A stretch of 64,000 nt of DNA, taken from Variovorax boronicumulans (GTDB lineage: Bacteria > Pseudomonadota > Gammaproteobacteria > Burkholderiales > Burkholderiaceae_C). Positions within the stretch are counted from its first letter, which is position 1. Each line of letters begins with the position of its first letter. The stretch lies in the NCBI RefSeq assembly GCF_019352895.1, contig NZ_JAAAFX010000015.1, forward strand, positions 62,001 through 126,000, in the 5' to 3' direction. Below are positions 43,476 through 52,455 of this stretch, in pieces. Below the pieces are notes generated by a model. That model had not been told where the DNA came from, made no database searches, and saw only the letters and a program-made list of their open reading frames with translations. A program made the translations under genes and the position numbers.

Positions 43476-44041
43476 TGTGTTGTGTCCCAGGCGGCGTTGC
43501 TCAATCGATCGAGATGGGTGCGCACGTCATCGGGCCAGGCCGCGATGCGTTCGAGAAATCCTTGCTGTTCTCCGGCGAAGAGGGCGCGCGTCGCTTCCTC
43601 GAAACCCGGCAGGTCGCCGGCGATCTCGCTCATGAAGCGGTAGGTCGACTCGCGCGCGGTGCGCAGCGTATCGCGTCCTTCGTGCAGGCGGCGCGCCTCG
43701 TCGACGATGCGCCGCAGCGCGACCGAGGCGCCGCCGGGCTGGCGGGCCAGCCAGTCCCAATGGCGCGGCAGCAACGTGACTTCGCGCGCCACCACGCCCA
43801 GCCTGGGCCGGCCGACGCCGCGCGCCGGGGCGGCGTCTTCGGCAGCCTCGGGCCGCAGATCGAGGTCGAGCCGCTCGCCGGTGGTGTCGTCGAACACGCG
43901 CAGCAGCGGCTCCTGCGGCGGCGGCGCCGACCGCAACTGCGCCACGACGTCTGCCCGCGGACCGGCGGCGATGCGCCGGAAACCGGCGAAGACCGTGAGG
44001 CGGTCGGCGGGAGGAAGGGCGGAGGGCAGGGTGGTGGACAT
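43472..44041 (-). CDS. DUF2239 family protein
   Basis: 189 residues matching DUF2239: an N-terminal FAGFRRIAAGPRADV with LRVFDDTTGERLDLDLR, then the conserved GRPRLGVVAREVTLLPRHWD and WLARQPGGASVALRRIVDEA. Soluble and cytoplasmic; function unknown for the whole family, though the Arg-rich helix LRRIVDEARRLHEGRD suggests nucleic-acid contact. Translationally coupled to the MATE exporter by a four-base overlap. Confidence 0.88.
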   Translation of the reverse strand: MSTTLPSALPPADRLTVFAGFRRIAAGPRADVVAQLRSAPPPQEPLLRVFDDTTGERLDLDLRPEAAEDAAPARGVGRPRLGVVAREVTLLPRHWDWLARQPGGASVALRRIVDEARRLHEGRDTLRTARESTYRFMSEIAGDLPGFEEATRALFAGEQQGFLERIAAWPDDVRTHLDRLSNAAWDTTQ

Positions 44042-44162
44042 CGGAACGGAGGCTTTCAGCGACGGAGCCCGGAATTTACCCGGATAAAAAGAATTTTTCA
44101 ATATCCCCCGGGTAAAAATAGCGGGCAGTCCGCGTGCCGAAACACTTTTGCAACATTGATAG

Positions 44163-44181
44163 AATGCGAATGGTTCGTATT
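44163..44181 (+). promoter_or_regulatory. Putative Fur box
   Basis: AATGCGAATGGTTCGTATT is a 19-bp quasi-palindrome whose 7-1-7 arms (TGCGAAT / GTTCGTA) match the Fur-box layout, sitting in an AT-rich gap 125 bases before the DUF4198 gene and next to a TAGAAT hexamer. Genes of this operon type are commonly iron-repressed, supporting the call. Confidence 0.65.
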
Positions 44182-44305
44182 TATTTGGCTTGCATCCGTC
44201 CGCTCGCTGCGCGCCGATCTGGCCCGCAGGACGGCGGCCTCCCGGCCCTGAACCCTTCGTCCCGCGGCCCATGGCCGCCCCCAAGACTTCCGGAACACCC
44301 TCTTC

Positions 44306-45034
44306 ATGCACAAGACACTCGCCGCCGCTTTCGCCCTGCTGGGTTTCGCCACCGCTTCGCAGGCGCATCAGATCTGGCTCGAGCAGCCGGCCGGGCAGAG
44401 CGCGGTGATCCGCTTCGGCGAGTTCGGCGAGAACCTGCGCGAGACCTCGCCGGGTCTGCTCGACAAGTTCGGCCAGCCGACGGCCACGCTGGTCTCCGCC
44501 CAGGGCGAGAAGACCGTCGACGGCAGCAAGGCGGCCCAGGGCTTCACGCTGCCCTTCCAGGCTGCCAAGGGCGAGTCCATCGTGGCCGAGGACAGGAACT
44601 ATCCGCTCTACACCGTCAAGCAGGGCGACAAGGAATCGAAGAACTGGTACCACCCGGCCGCGCGGCTGATCACCGGCTTCGCGCCCCAGGAAGCCAAGCT
44701 CGCCTTCGACCTGCTGCCGGCCGGCGGCCCGGGCGAGTTCAAGCTGGTGTTCAAGGGCCAGCTGCTGCCCAAGACCAAGGTCACGCTGGTCACGCAGTCG
44801 GGCTGGTCCAAGGAAGGCCGCACCGACGCGCAGGGCCTGGTGCGCTTCGACATGCCCTGGAAGGGCACCTACGTGGCCGAGGCCAGCCACACCGACCGCA
44901 CCGGCGGCGAACGTCCCGGGGCCGCCGGACCCGAGAAGTACGACGGCGTGAGCTACGTCACCACGCTGACCTACGTCAAGGCCGAGGGCGTGGCTCCGAT
45001 CGCCGCCGGTCCGGCCGCCACGCCCAACAAGTGA
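44306..45034 (+). CDS. DUF4198 domain-containing periplasmic protein
   Basis: 242 residues with a signal peptide (LAAAFALLGFATASQA) and a DUF4198 (NikM-like) beta-rich body. Cleavage after SQA would expose an N-terminal histidine, HQIWLEQP, the position used as a metal ligand in NikM/CopC-type proteins; metal binding here is inferred. FKLVFKGQLLPKTKVTLVTQ resembles the Ig-like tail domain. First gene of a four-gene operon with DUF3649, PepSY and DUF3325 proteins behind a Fur-like box, so probably iron-regulated metal uptake. Confidence 0.9.
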   Translation: MHKTLAAAFALLGFATASQAHQIWLEQPAGQSAVIRFGEFGENLRETSPGLLDKFGQPTATLVSAQGEKTVDGSKAAQGFTLPFQAAKGESIVAEDRNYPLYTVKQGDKESKNWYHPAARLITGFAPQEAKLAFDLLPAGGPGEFKLVFKGQLLPKTKVTLVTQSGWSKEGRTDAQGLVRFDMPWKGTYVAEASHTDRTGGERPGAAGPEKYDGVSYVTTLTYVKAEGVAPIAAGPAATPNK

Positions 45035-45330
45035 ACGCCGTGCTGCACCGGGCCCTGCGCGTCGGGCCGCTGCTCTCGCGCATCGTGGCCGCGATGTTCG
45101 GCGGCTACGGCCTGGCCGCGCTCGCCAGCGTGGCCGCGCTGGCCCTGCCCATGAGCAAACCGCAGGCCGTGCTGACGGGCATGCTGTCGAGCTTCGCGGT
45201 CTTCGCCGGTGCGGTGGTCTGGGTGTTCGCGGTGCGCAGCGCGCGGCGCGCCTGGGCCGGCCTGCTGGTCGCGGCCGTACCGCTGGGGCTGGCCGCCTGG
45301 TCGGTGTGGAGCGGAGGCGCCGCATCGTGA
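45031..45330 (+). CDS. DUF3649 membrane protein
   Basis: A 99-residue inner-membrane protein with three hydrophobic segments (IVAAMFGGYGLAALASVAAL, a middle helix TGMLSSFAVFAGAVVWVFAV and LLVAAVPLGLAAWSVW). It matches DUF3649, known from siderophore-iron operons. GTG start overlaps the DUF4198 stop (GTGA), and the 3' end overlaps the PepSY start. Function unknown, likely part of an iron-reduction or uptake module. Confidence 0.85.
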   Translation: MNAVLHRALRVGPLLSRIVAAMFGGYGLAALASVAALALPMSKPQAVLTGMLSSFAVFAGAVVWVFAVRSARRAWAGLLVAAVPLGLAAWSVWSGGAAS

Positions 45331-46964
45331 GCACCGACAAGCTTCAGAAGAAGACGCCGCCCAAGGCGCGCGGCATCCGCCAGACCATGTCCGACCTGCA
45401 CATCTGGACGGGCCTGCTGGTCGGCTGGTTCCTCTACGCGATGTTCCTCACCGGCACGGTGAGCTACTTCAAGGACGAGATCTCGCAGTGGATGCGGCCC
45501 GAGATCGCGCACCAGGCCCAGGTGCCCGATGCGGCCGTGGTGGCGCAGCGCGTGGCCGACGCGATGCGCACCGACGCGGCCGGCAGCCCGCAGTGGAGCA
45601 TCGGCCTGCCCGATGCGCGCAACAACGTCGTGAGCACCTTCTGGCGCACGCCCGGCGTCGAAGGCCGGCGCGCTTTCCAGAGCGGCACCTTCGATCCGGT
45701 CAGCGGCCACAAGGTGGCCTCGCGCGAGACCGGCGGCGGCGAGTTCTTCTACCGCTTCCACTTCCAGTTCCATTACATGCCGGTGCTGTGGGGCCGCTGG
45801 CTCGCGGGCTTCTGCGCGATGTTCATGCTGGTGGCCATCGTGAGCGGCGTGATCACGCACAAGAAGATCTTCATCGACTTCTTCACCTTCCGCGGCGGCA
45901 AGGGCCAGCGCTCGTGGCTCGATGCGCACAACGCGCTGTCGGTGTTCGGGCTGCCCTTCCACCTCATGATCACCTACACCGGGCTGATCACGCTGGCCGC
46001 GCTCTACATGCCCTGGGGCAGCCAGGCCGCCTTCAAGACCGCGGCCGAGCGGCAGCAGCTCTCGGCCGAGCTCAGCGCCTTCATTGCACCGGGCAAGCCC
46101 ACCGGGCAGGCCGCGGCGCTCGCGCCCATCGACGACATGGTGCGGCAGGCGCAGGCGCGCTGGGGGCGCGACAACGTCAAGCGCGTGAACATCACGCTGC
46201 CGGGCGATGCCGCCGCGCGCGTGACCGTCTCGCGCGGCGACGAAGGCCGTGCTTCGGTGAGCCCGCAGTACATGCTGTTCGACGGCACCACCGGCAAGCT
46301 GCTCGAGACCAAGGACCGCGTGGGCGCCGCGGCCGAGACGCGCGGCGTGATGTACGCGCTGCACCTGGGCCGCTTCGGCGACACCGCGACGCGCTGGCTC
46401 TATTTCCTCGTGAGCCTGGCTGGCACCGCGATGGTGGGCACGGGGCTGGTGATGTGGACCGTCAAGCGGCGGCAGAAGCTGCCCGACCCCGACAAGCCCT
46501 ATTTCGGCTTCTGGCTGGTGGAGCGGCTGAACATCGCGGCCATCGCGGGCCTGTCGATCGCCATGACGGCCTTCCTCTGGGGCAACCGGCTGCTGCCGCT
46601 CGATCTGCCCCGGCGCGCCGTGTGGGAGGTCGACCTGCTGTTCATCGTCTGGGGGCTGGCGCTGCTGCACGCGATGCTGCGGCCGGCGAAGCGCGCCTGG
46701 ATCGAGCAGCTCTGGATCGCCACCGCCGCGCTGGCGCTGCTGCCGGTCGTGAGCGCCTTCACCACCGAGCGGCCGCTGTGGCGCAGCCTCCTGGCCGGCG
46801 ACGGGGTGTTCGCCGGCCTGGAACTCACGCTGTGGGCCCTGGCCGCGCTGCATGCGCTGCTGGCGATCCGCACGATGCGTCACAGCCCCAAGCCCAAGCC
46901 CGCGCGCCGCGCCGCGCCGGCCGCGGCATCGACCACGGCCACGCCGGCCGGGGAGGGCGCATGA
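45327..46964 (+). CDS. PepSY-associated TM-helix protein
   Basis: 545 residues of the PepSY_TM family, typically ferric-reductase-like or siderophore-associated inner-membrane proteins. The first helix is DLHIWTGLLVGWFLYAMFLT; periplasmic PepSY-like regions lie between helices (YMLFDGTTGKLLETKDRVGA), and the family HxxxGxxxxxxL pattern recurs in NALSVFGLPFHLMITYTGLI. Probably transfers electrons to ferric-siderophores via haem. GTG start overlaps the DUF3649 stop (GTGA) and the stop overlaps the DUF3325 ATG. Confidence 0.92.
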   Translation: MSTDKLQKKTPPKARGIRQTMSDLHIWTGLLVGWFLYAMFLTGTVSYFKDEISQWMRPEIAHQAQVPDAAVVAQRVADAMRTDAAGSPQWSIGLPDARNNVVSTFWRTPGVEGRRAFQSGTFDPVSGHKVASRETGGGEFFYRFHFQFHYMPVLWGRWLAGFCAMFMLVAIVSGVITHKKIFIDFFTFRGGKGQRSWLDAHNALSVFGLPFHLMITYTGLITLAALYMPWGSQAAFKTAAERQQLSAELSAFIAPGKPTGQAAALAPIDDMVRQAQARWGRDNVKRVNITLPGDAAARVTVSRGDEGRASVSPQYMLFDGTTGKLLETKDRVGAAAETRGVMYALHLGRFGDTATRWLYFLVSLAGTAMVGTGLVMWTVKRRQKLPDPDKPYFGFWLVERLNIAAIAGLSIAMTAFLWGNRLLPLDLPRRAVWEVDLLFIVWGLALLHAMLRPAKRAWIEQLWIATAALALLPVVSAFTTERPLWRSLLAGDGVFAGLELTLWALAALHALLAIRTMRHSPKPKPARRAAPAAASTTATPAGEGA

Positions 46965-47248
46965 GCGGCTGGTGTCACGGGCTGGCTGTCGTGCTGTGCC
47001 TGCCGGGCTTCGCCGCGCTGGCGCTGGCCATGGAGCGGCACCAGGAAGAGCTGTTCGGGCATGCCTTCGCGCCGTCGCTGACCCGGCGGCTGCGCGTGGC
47101 GGGCTGGGGCGCCTTGCTGCTCGCGCTTTGCGTGCTGGTCGGTGTGCAGGGCTGGGGCCTGGGGCTGGTGAGCTTCACCGGCCACACCAGCCTGGCGGCC
47201 GGGCTGGTGTTCGTCGCCTTGCTGGTGCAGGGCAGGCGGAAGGCCTAA
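46961..47248 (+). CDS. DUF3325 membrane protein
   Basis: A 95-residue membrane protein with three predicted helices (HGLAVVLCLPGFAALALAM, WGALLLALCVLVGVQGW and HTSLAAGLVFVALLVQG) and the family ERHQEELFG loop. DUF3325 genes accompany DUF3649 and PepSY proteins in iron-uptake loci. It overlaps the PepSY stop (ATGA) and ends the operon; its stop codon overlaps the stop of the convergent gene by four bases. Confidence 0.85.
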   Translation: MSGWCHGLAVVLCLPGFAALALAMERHQEELFGHAFAPSLTRRLRVAGWGALLLALCVLVGVQGWGLGLVSFTGHTSLAAGLVFVALLVQGRRKA

Positions 47249-47745
47249 CGCAGGCGCCAGAACGAACGCCAGAACCGCCGCGTTCCCGCCTTCATCTGCC
47301 GCACCGCGCGCCACGGCGCGCTCTGCCGCACCAGGCCCAGCACGCGGTCCTTCCATGCGGTCCAGCGCGGGTACCAGCGCGCGAACCAGCCGATGCGCAT
47401 CAGCGTGGGCTGTACCAGCTGGAACAGCCGCGCCACCACCGCCGTGCCTGCGAGCTTGGCCGCGCCCAGCAGCAGCACGCCGCTTGCGTAGTGGCCGCTG
47501 CCGAACAGAAACAGCGCGAGCAGCTTGATCGGCAGCAGCGCGATCACGGGCAGCGCGAAGGTCAGCAGCGCGCCCCAGGGCGGCAGGCTGCGCACCCAGC
47601 GTTCGAGCCGCGCCCACAGCGGCAGGCGCGCCAGCTTGGCGACCTGCGCGGCCAGCGGTTCCCAGCCCCATTCCTCGAACAGCAGCACCGGCACCAGCAG
47701 CACGGTGGCGACAAGACGGAGCAGGCGGCGCAAGCGGATCAACAT
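47245..47745 (-). CDS. Conserved hypothetical membrane protein
   Basis: 166 residues, not recognised. Hydrophobic stretches near 9-24 (LLRLVATVLLVPVLLF), 59-80 (LLTFALPVIALLPIKLLALF) and 84-105 (HYASGVLLLGAAKLAGTAVV), with a strongly basic, Trp-rich C-terminal tail (PRWTAWKDRVLGLVRQSAPW). Likely an inner-membrane protein with cytoplasmic C-terminus. Convergent with, and overlapping by four bases, the DUF3325 gene; divergent from tex, sharing an 83-base gap. Confidence 0.72.
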   Translation of the reverse strand: MLIRLRRLLRLVATVLLVPVLLFEEWGWEPLAAQVAKLARLPLWARLERWVRSLPPWGALLTFALPVIALLPIKLLALFLFGSGHYASGVLLLGAAKLAGTAVVARLFQLVQPTLMRIGWFARWYPRWTAWKDRVLGLVRQSAPWRAVRQMKAGTRRFWRSFWRLR

Positions 47746-47828
47746 GCAAGCGATTGTGACCCCCCGGCGCGCCCCGGGGCCTATGGCAAACTTCTGCGCT
47801 TTATTGCGCGCCCAGGGTTCATTCAGAC

Positions 47829-50207
47829 ATGCAGAAAATCATTCGCCAGCTCGCGTCCGAAATCAAGGTCGGCGAGCACCAGGTGAAGGCGGCCATCGAG
47901 CTGCTGGACGGCGGCGCCACGGTGCCCTTCATCGCCCGCTACCGCAAGGAGGCCACCGACGGCCTCGACGACATCCAGCTGCGCGAACTCGAGGCGCGCC
48001 TGTCGTACCTGCGCGAACTCGACGAGCGTCGCACCGCGGTGATGAAGAGCATCGACGAGCAGGGCAAGCTGACCGACGCACTGCGCATCGCCATCGCCAC
48101 CGTGGCCACCAAGCAGGAGCTGGAAGACCTCTACCTGCCCTTCAAGCAGAAGCGCCGCACCAAGGGCCAGATCGCACGCGAGTCCGGCATCGAGCCGCTG
48201 GCCGACAAGCTCTTCGCCGACCCGACGCTGGACCCGGCCGTCGAAGCCAAGGCCTTCCTCAAGCCCGCCGAGACGCTGGACGACGGCAAGCCGGGCCCCG
48301 ATTTCTCCACCGTGCCGGCCGTGCTCGACGGCGTGCGCGACATCCTGTCCGAGCGCTGGGCCGAAGACGCGGCGCTGGTGCAGCGGCTGCGTGAATGGCT
48401 CTGGACCGAAGGCCTGTTCAAGTCCACGCTGATGACCGGCAAGGACGAGAACAACGTCGACGTGTCCAAGTTCCGCGACTACTTCGACTACGACGAGCCC
48501 ATCGGCCGCGTGCCTTCGCACCGCGCGCTGGCGGTGTTCCGCGGCCGTGCGCTCGACATCCTCGACGCCAAGCTGGTGCTGCCGGTCGAGCCCGAGCCGG
48601 GCAAGCCCAGCGTCGCCGAAGGCCGCATCGCGCTGCACCTGGGCTGGAGCCATGCGGCCCGCCTGTCGGACGACCTGATCCGCAAGTGCGTGGCCTGGAC
48701 CTGGCGCGTGAAGCTCTCGCTCTCGACCGAGCGCGACCTGTTCACCCGCCTGCGCGAAGACGCCGAGAAGACCGCCATCAAGGTCTTCGCCGACAACCTG
48801 CGCGACCTGCTGCTGGCCGCGCCCGCGGGCCGCCGCGTGGTGCTGGGCCTGGACCCGGGCATCCGTACCGGCGTGAAGGTGGCGGTGGTCGATGCGACCG
48901 GCAAGCTGGTCGAGACTGCCACCGTGTTCCCGCACGAGCCGCGCAAGGACTGGGAAGGCTCGCTGCACACGCTGGGCAAGCTCTGCGCCAAGCACGGCGT
49001 GAACCTGATCGCGATCGGCAACGGCACCGCCAGCCGCGAGACCGACAAGCTGGCGGCGGACCTGATCAAGCTGCTGGCGAAGATGGCCGACCAGGCCGGC
49101 GCGCCGCCCATGGCCATCGACAAGGTGGTGGTGAGCGAGGCCGGCGCCTCGGTCTACTCGGCCAGCGAATTCGCCTCGCAGGAAATGCCCGACGTGGACG
49201 TGAGCCTGCGCGGCGCGGCCAGCATCGCGCGCCGCCTGCAGGACCCGCTGGCCGAACTCGTGAAGATCGACCCCAAGTCGATCGGCGTGGGCCAGTACCA
49301 GCACGACGTGAACCAGAGCGAACTCGCGCGCACGCTGAGTGCGGTGGTGGAAGACTGCGTGAACTCGGTGGGCGTGGACCTGAACACCGCCAGCGTGCCG
49401 TTGCTGTCGCGCGTTTCGGGCCTGTCGGCCAGCGTGGCCAAGGCGGTGGTGCGCTGGCGCGAGGCCAACGGCGCCTTCGCCACCCGCAAGCAGCTGCTGG
49501 AAGTCACGGGCTTCGGCCCCAAGGCCTTCGAGCAGAGCGCGGGCTTCCTGCGCGTGCGCGACGGCAGCAACCCGCTGGACATCACCGGCGTGCACCCGGA
49601 AACCTACCCGCTGGTCGAACAGATCATGGTCAAGACCGGCAAGCCCATCACCGAGCTGATGGGCCGCGCCGACATGCTCAAGACGCTCAAGCCCGAACTC
49701 TTCGCCAACGAGAAGTTCGGCGTGATCACCGTCAAGGACATCCTGGGTGAACTCGAGAAGCCGGGCCGCGACCCGCGCCCCGACTTCAAGGTGGCGCGCT
49801 TCAACGACGGCGTCGAGGACATCAAGGACCTGGTCGAGGGCATGATCCTCGAGGGCACGGTGAGCAACGTCGCGCAGTTCGGCGCCTTCATCGACCTGGG
49901 CGTGCACCAGGACGGCCTGGTCCACGTGAGCCAGCTCGCCAACAAGTTCGTCGAAGACGCGCGCGAGATCGTCAAGACCGGCGACATCGTCAAGGTCAAG
50001 GTGATGGAGGTCGACGTGGCGCGCAAGCGCATCGGCCTGTCGATGCGCCTCGATGCCGCACCCGCGCGCCGCGACGGCCCGCGCGACAACCGCTTCGAAG
50101 GCGCCAGCCGCGGCCAGCAGCAGGGCCCGCGCCGCGACAACACGCCGCAGCCGGCCGGCCAGATGGCCAGCGCCTTCGCCAAGCTGCAGGGGCTGCGCGG
50201 CAAGTAA
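47829..50207 (+). CDS. tex: Tex family S1 RNA-binding protein
   Basis: 792 residues matching the full Tex architecture: N-terminal helical Tex domain, a YqgF/RNase-H-like domain with VVLGLDPGIRTGVKVAVVDA (about 337-356), helix-hairpin-helix modules (SVPLLSRVSGLSASVAKAVV) and a C-terminal S1 domain (about 669-737; GTVSNVAQFGAFIDLGVHQD). Highly conserved across bacteria, it binds nucleic acid and is involved in transcription and stress or toxin expression. The tail is Arg/Gln-rich (DGPRDNRFEGASRGQQQG). Single gene, own promoter expected. Confidence 0.97.
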   Translation: MQKIIRQLASEIKVGEHQVKAAIELLDGGATVPFIARYRKEATDGLDDIQLRELEARLSYLRELDERRTAVMKSIDEQGKLTDALRIAIATVATKQELEDLYLPFKQKRRTKGQIARESGIEPLADKLFADPTLDPAVEAKAFLKPAETLDDGKPGPDFSTVPAVLDGVRDILSERWAEDAALVQRLREWLWTEGLFKSTLMTGKDENNVDVSKFRDYFDYDEPIGRVPSHRALAVFRGRALDILDAKLVLPVEPEPGKPSVAEGRIALHLGWSHAARLSDDLIRKCVAWTWRVKLSLSTERDLFTRLREDAEKTAIKVFADNLRDLLLAAPAGRRVVLGLDPGIRTGVKVAVVDATGKLVETATVFPHEPRKDWEGSLHTLGKLCAKHGVNLIAIGNGTASRETDKLAADLIKLLAKMADQAGAPPMAIDKVVVSEAGASVYSASEFASQEMPDVDVSLRGAASIARRLQDPLAELVKIDPKSIGVGQYQHDVNQSELARTLSAVVEDCVNSVGVDLNTASVPLLSRVSGLSASVAKAVVRWREANGAFATRKQLLEVTGFGPKAFEQSAGFLRVRDGSNPLDITGVHPETYPLVEQIMVKTGKPITELMGRADMLKTLKPELFANEKFGVITVKDILGELEKPGRDPRPDFKVARFNDGVEDIKDLVEGMILEGTVSNVAQFGAFIDLGVHQDGLVHVSQLANKFVEDAREIVKTGDIVKVKVMEVDVARKRIGLSMRLDAAPARRDGPRDNRFEGASRGQQQGPRRDNTPQPAGQMASAFAKLQGLRGK

Positions 50208-50219
50208 GCCGCCTCCCCG

Positions 50220-51293
50220 ATGAAGGCACTGCGCATCCATGCCGGTCCGGCCGCCAGGCGCCTGATCGAAGCGCAGGGCCTGCGGCCCGAGGACGTGCGC
50301 GTGGTGCCGGGCGCGGCCGGCGGCCCCAAGGGCCTGATCCTCGGACCCATCGACCGCTTCCTGTTCGGCGACTGGCTGCCGCGCGCCGACCAGCCCATCG
50401 ACCTGGTGGGCGCCTCCATCGGCGCCTGGCGCCTGGCCAATGCCTGCCTCGACGACCCGATGCGCGCGCTGCGCGACTTCGAGGACGGCTACATCACGCA
50501 GCACTTCGAACTCCCGCCGGGCCAGAAGCGGCTCACGGCGAAGCAGGTGAGCGCGCAGTTCGGCGAGGGCCTGCGCAGCTTCTACGGCGGCCGGGCGCAG
50601 GAGGTGCTGAAGCATCCGCGCTACCGCCTGCATGTGATCACCGCCCATGGCCGGCACCTGCTGGGCCGCGAAGGGCGGGGGCGCACGTTGCTGGGCTACC
50701 TGGGCGCCTTCATGGTCAACGGCGTGCGGCGCAAGGCGCTGGGCGGCTGGCTGGAGCGGGTGGTGTTCTCCACGCCGGATGCGGCCCTGCCTTTCGCCAC
50801 CACCGATTTCGCGACCCGGCGCGTGGCGCTGAGCGAAGCCAACTTCGCGCCCGCGCTGCAGGCCTCGTGCTCGATCCCCTTCATGCTCGAGGCGGTGCAC
50901 GACATCCCCGGCGCGCCGGTCGGTGCCTACTGGGACGGCGGCATCACCGACTACCACCTGCACCTCGACTACCGCACCGGGCCCCGGGGGATCGTGCTCT
51001 ACCCGCACTTCCAGCAGGCGGTGGTGCCGGGCTGGCTCGACAAGGGCCTCAAGTGGCGCCACAAGGCCACGCCCTTCCTCGACAGCATGGTGGTGCTGGC
51101 GCCGTCGCCCGAATGGGTCGCGACCCTGCCCAACGGCAAGCTGCCCGACCGCAACGACTTCCTGCGCTACGGCAACGACCTGGCCGGCCGCATCCAGGCC
51201 TGGCGTACCGCCGCGGCCGAGGCCCAGCGGCTGGCCGACGAACTGCAGCAATGGCTGGAGCGGCCCGACCCGGGCGAGGTGCGCGAACTCTGA
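50220..51293 (+). CDS. Patatin-like phospholipase
   Basis: 357 residues with the patatin dyad: nucleophile Ser in VDLVGASIGAWRLA (G-x-S-x-G) and Asp in YWDGGITDYHLHLDY. The oxyanion glycine run is PGAAGGPKG near residue 32-40. Cytoplasmic or peripheral membrane lipase (no signal peptide), presumably acting on phospholipids or lysolipids. Starts 12 bases after the tex stop and probably co-transcribed. Domain length is slightly longer than small patatins. Confidence 0.92.
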   Translation: MKALRIHAGPAARRLIEAQGLRPEDVRVVPGAAGGPKGLILGPIDRFLFGDWLPRADQPIDLVGASIGAWRLANACLDDPMRALRDFEDGYITQHFELPPGQKRLTAKQVSAQFGEGLRSFYGGRAQEVLKHPRYRLHVITAHGRHLLGREGRGRTLLGYLGAFMVNGVRRKALGGWLERVVFSTPDAALPFATTDFATRRVALSEANFAPALQASCSIPFMLEAVHDIPGAPVGAYWDGGITDYHLHLDYRTGPRGIVLYPHFQQAVVPGWLDKGLKWRHKATPFLDSMVVLAPSPEWVATLPNGKLPDRNDFLRYGNDLAGRIQAWRTAAAEAQRLADELQQWLERPDPGEVREL

Positions 51294-51397
51294 GGTCGCA
51301 CGATTTCTTGCAGCGACTGAATCCAGTGCGCGGCGATGGCCGTATCCATCTCACCCGCTGCGCATCTTCGTGGCGGTGAACGCAACAGGAGCCATCC

Positions 51398-51955
51398 ATG
51401 CAAGCCAAGTTCTCACGCCTCGCTTCCCTCGCACTCGCAGCCGCTCTGTCGGTCGGTGCGGTCTCCGCCATCGCCCAGGTCACCGTCGGCGGCGCGCCGA
51501 TGTACGCCACCAAGGACATCATCGACAACGCCGTGAATTCCAAGGACCACACGACCCTGGTCGCCGCGGTCAAGGCCGCCGGCCTGGTCGAGACGCTCAA
51601 GGGCCCGGGTCCGTTCACCGTCTTCGCACCCACCAACGCCGCCTTCGCCGCGCTGCCGGCCGGCACGGTCGACACGCTGCTCAAGCCCGAGAACAAGGGC
51701 ACGCTCACGACCATCCTGACCTACCACGTGGTGGCCGGCAAGGTCGATGCGAAGTCGCTCATGAAGATGATCGACGACGGCAAGGGCATGGCCTCGCTCA
51801 AGACCGTTTCGGGCGGCACGCTGGTGGCCAAGAGCACCGGCGGCACCGTGACCGTGACCGACGAAAAGGGCGGCACCGCCAACGTGACCATCGCCGATGT
51901 CTACCAGTCGAATGGCGTGATCCACGTGGTCGACAAGGTGCTGCTGCCCAAGTAA
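51398..51955 (+). CDS. Secreted fasciclin (FAS1) domain protein
   Basis: 185 residues: a signal peptide (LASLALAAALSVGAVSAIA) and one FAS1 domain with both family motifs, GPGPFTVFAPTNAAFAALPA (H1-like) and a YHVVAGKVDAKSL block. FAS1 domains mediate adhesion to surfaces or glycans, in biofilm or host contact. Shine-Dalgarno AACAGGAG before the ATG. Monocistronic; a promoter for the B12 operon begins just downstream. Confidence 0.94.
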   Translation: MQAKFSRLASLALAAALSVGAVSAIAQVTVGGAPMYATKDIIDNAVNSKDHTTLVAAVKAAGLVETLKGPGPFTVFAPTNAAFAALPAGTVDTLLKPENKGTLTTILTYHVVAGKVDAKSLMKMIDDGKGMASLKTVSGGTLVAKSTGGTVTVTDEKGGTANVTIADVYQSNGVIHVVDKVLLPK

Positions 51956-51991
51956 GCAGGCCGCTTCCGACGGCAAGCCTCGCGCGGCAAG

Positions 51992-52019
51992 CTGTCAGAT
52001 TTCTTTACCTTCCTATAAT
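51992..52019 (+). promoter_or_regulatory. Sigma-70-type promoter of the B12 operon
   Basis: A perfect TATAAT (52014-52019) preceded after 16 bases by CTGTCA (51992-51997, four of six to TTGACA). It would start transcription near 52026, just before the cobalamin riboswitch, in a region otherwise free of coding sequence. Confidence 0.7.
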
Positions 52020-52058
52020 TCTGTGGTCGGGCCGGCGCTGTGAGCGCCGCGCCCGCAC

Positions 52059-52310
52059 GGTTCGAAGGTGCCCCGCACGCTCTCCGCCTCGGAGGGTCTC
52101 GGGGTTAAACGGGAAGCAGGTGCCTTGCGTCTTCACACGACGCGACAAGTCCTGCGCTGCCCCCGCAACGGTCAGCGGATCTCTTGGAAACCCTCAGGTC
52201 ATGCCTTCTTCGGCATGGCAGTCACTGCGCCTTCTGGCGTGGGAAGGCGAGGGCTTCCGGTCCTGCATGCAACGCGCATGCAGGACGGTCCGCAAGCCCG
52301 GATACCGGCC
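52059..52310 (+). promoter_or_regulatory. Cobalamin riboswitch
   Basis: The classic order is present: GGTGCC at 52068-52073, GGTTAAACGGGAAGCAGGTG, then the B12 box GCTGCCCCCGCAACGGT at about 52156-52172, an expansion segment with TGCATG hairpins, and TCCGCAAGCCCGGATACCGG at the 3' end. It is followed by a ~145-base leader to the TonB receptor ATG, where translation or transcription is expected to be shut off when adenosyl- or methylcobalamin binds. The large 3' part (52200-52290) carries extra hairpins (GCATGCCTTCTTCGGCATGGC-type arms). Confidence 0.95.
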
Positions 52311-52455
52311 TTCGCAACCGCTTCGGCCGCTGCGGGAGAGCGAGGGTCCGGGCAAGCCGGTGCACACACGCACCGGGCTTGGCCGCGAGGCGTTCTTCTT
52401 CGGCGTAATCACTGGTTTGGGCTCCGCGGGGTGGCGGGGCACGGTTGGAATACGC

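Noticed and set aside
47823..51251. An 1142-codon minus-strand open frame across tex and patatin
   Set aside because: Complementary shadow of well-identified genes with biased composition.
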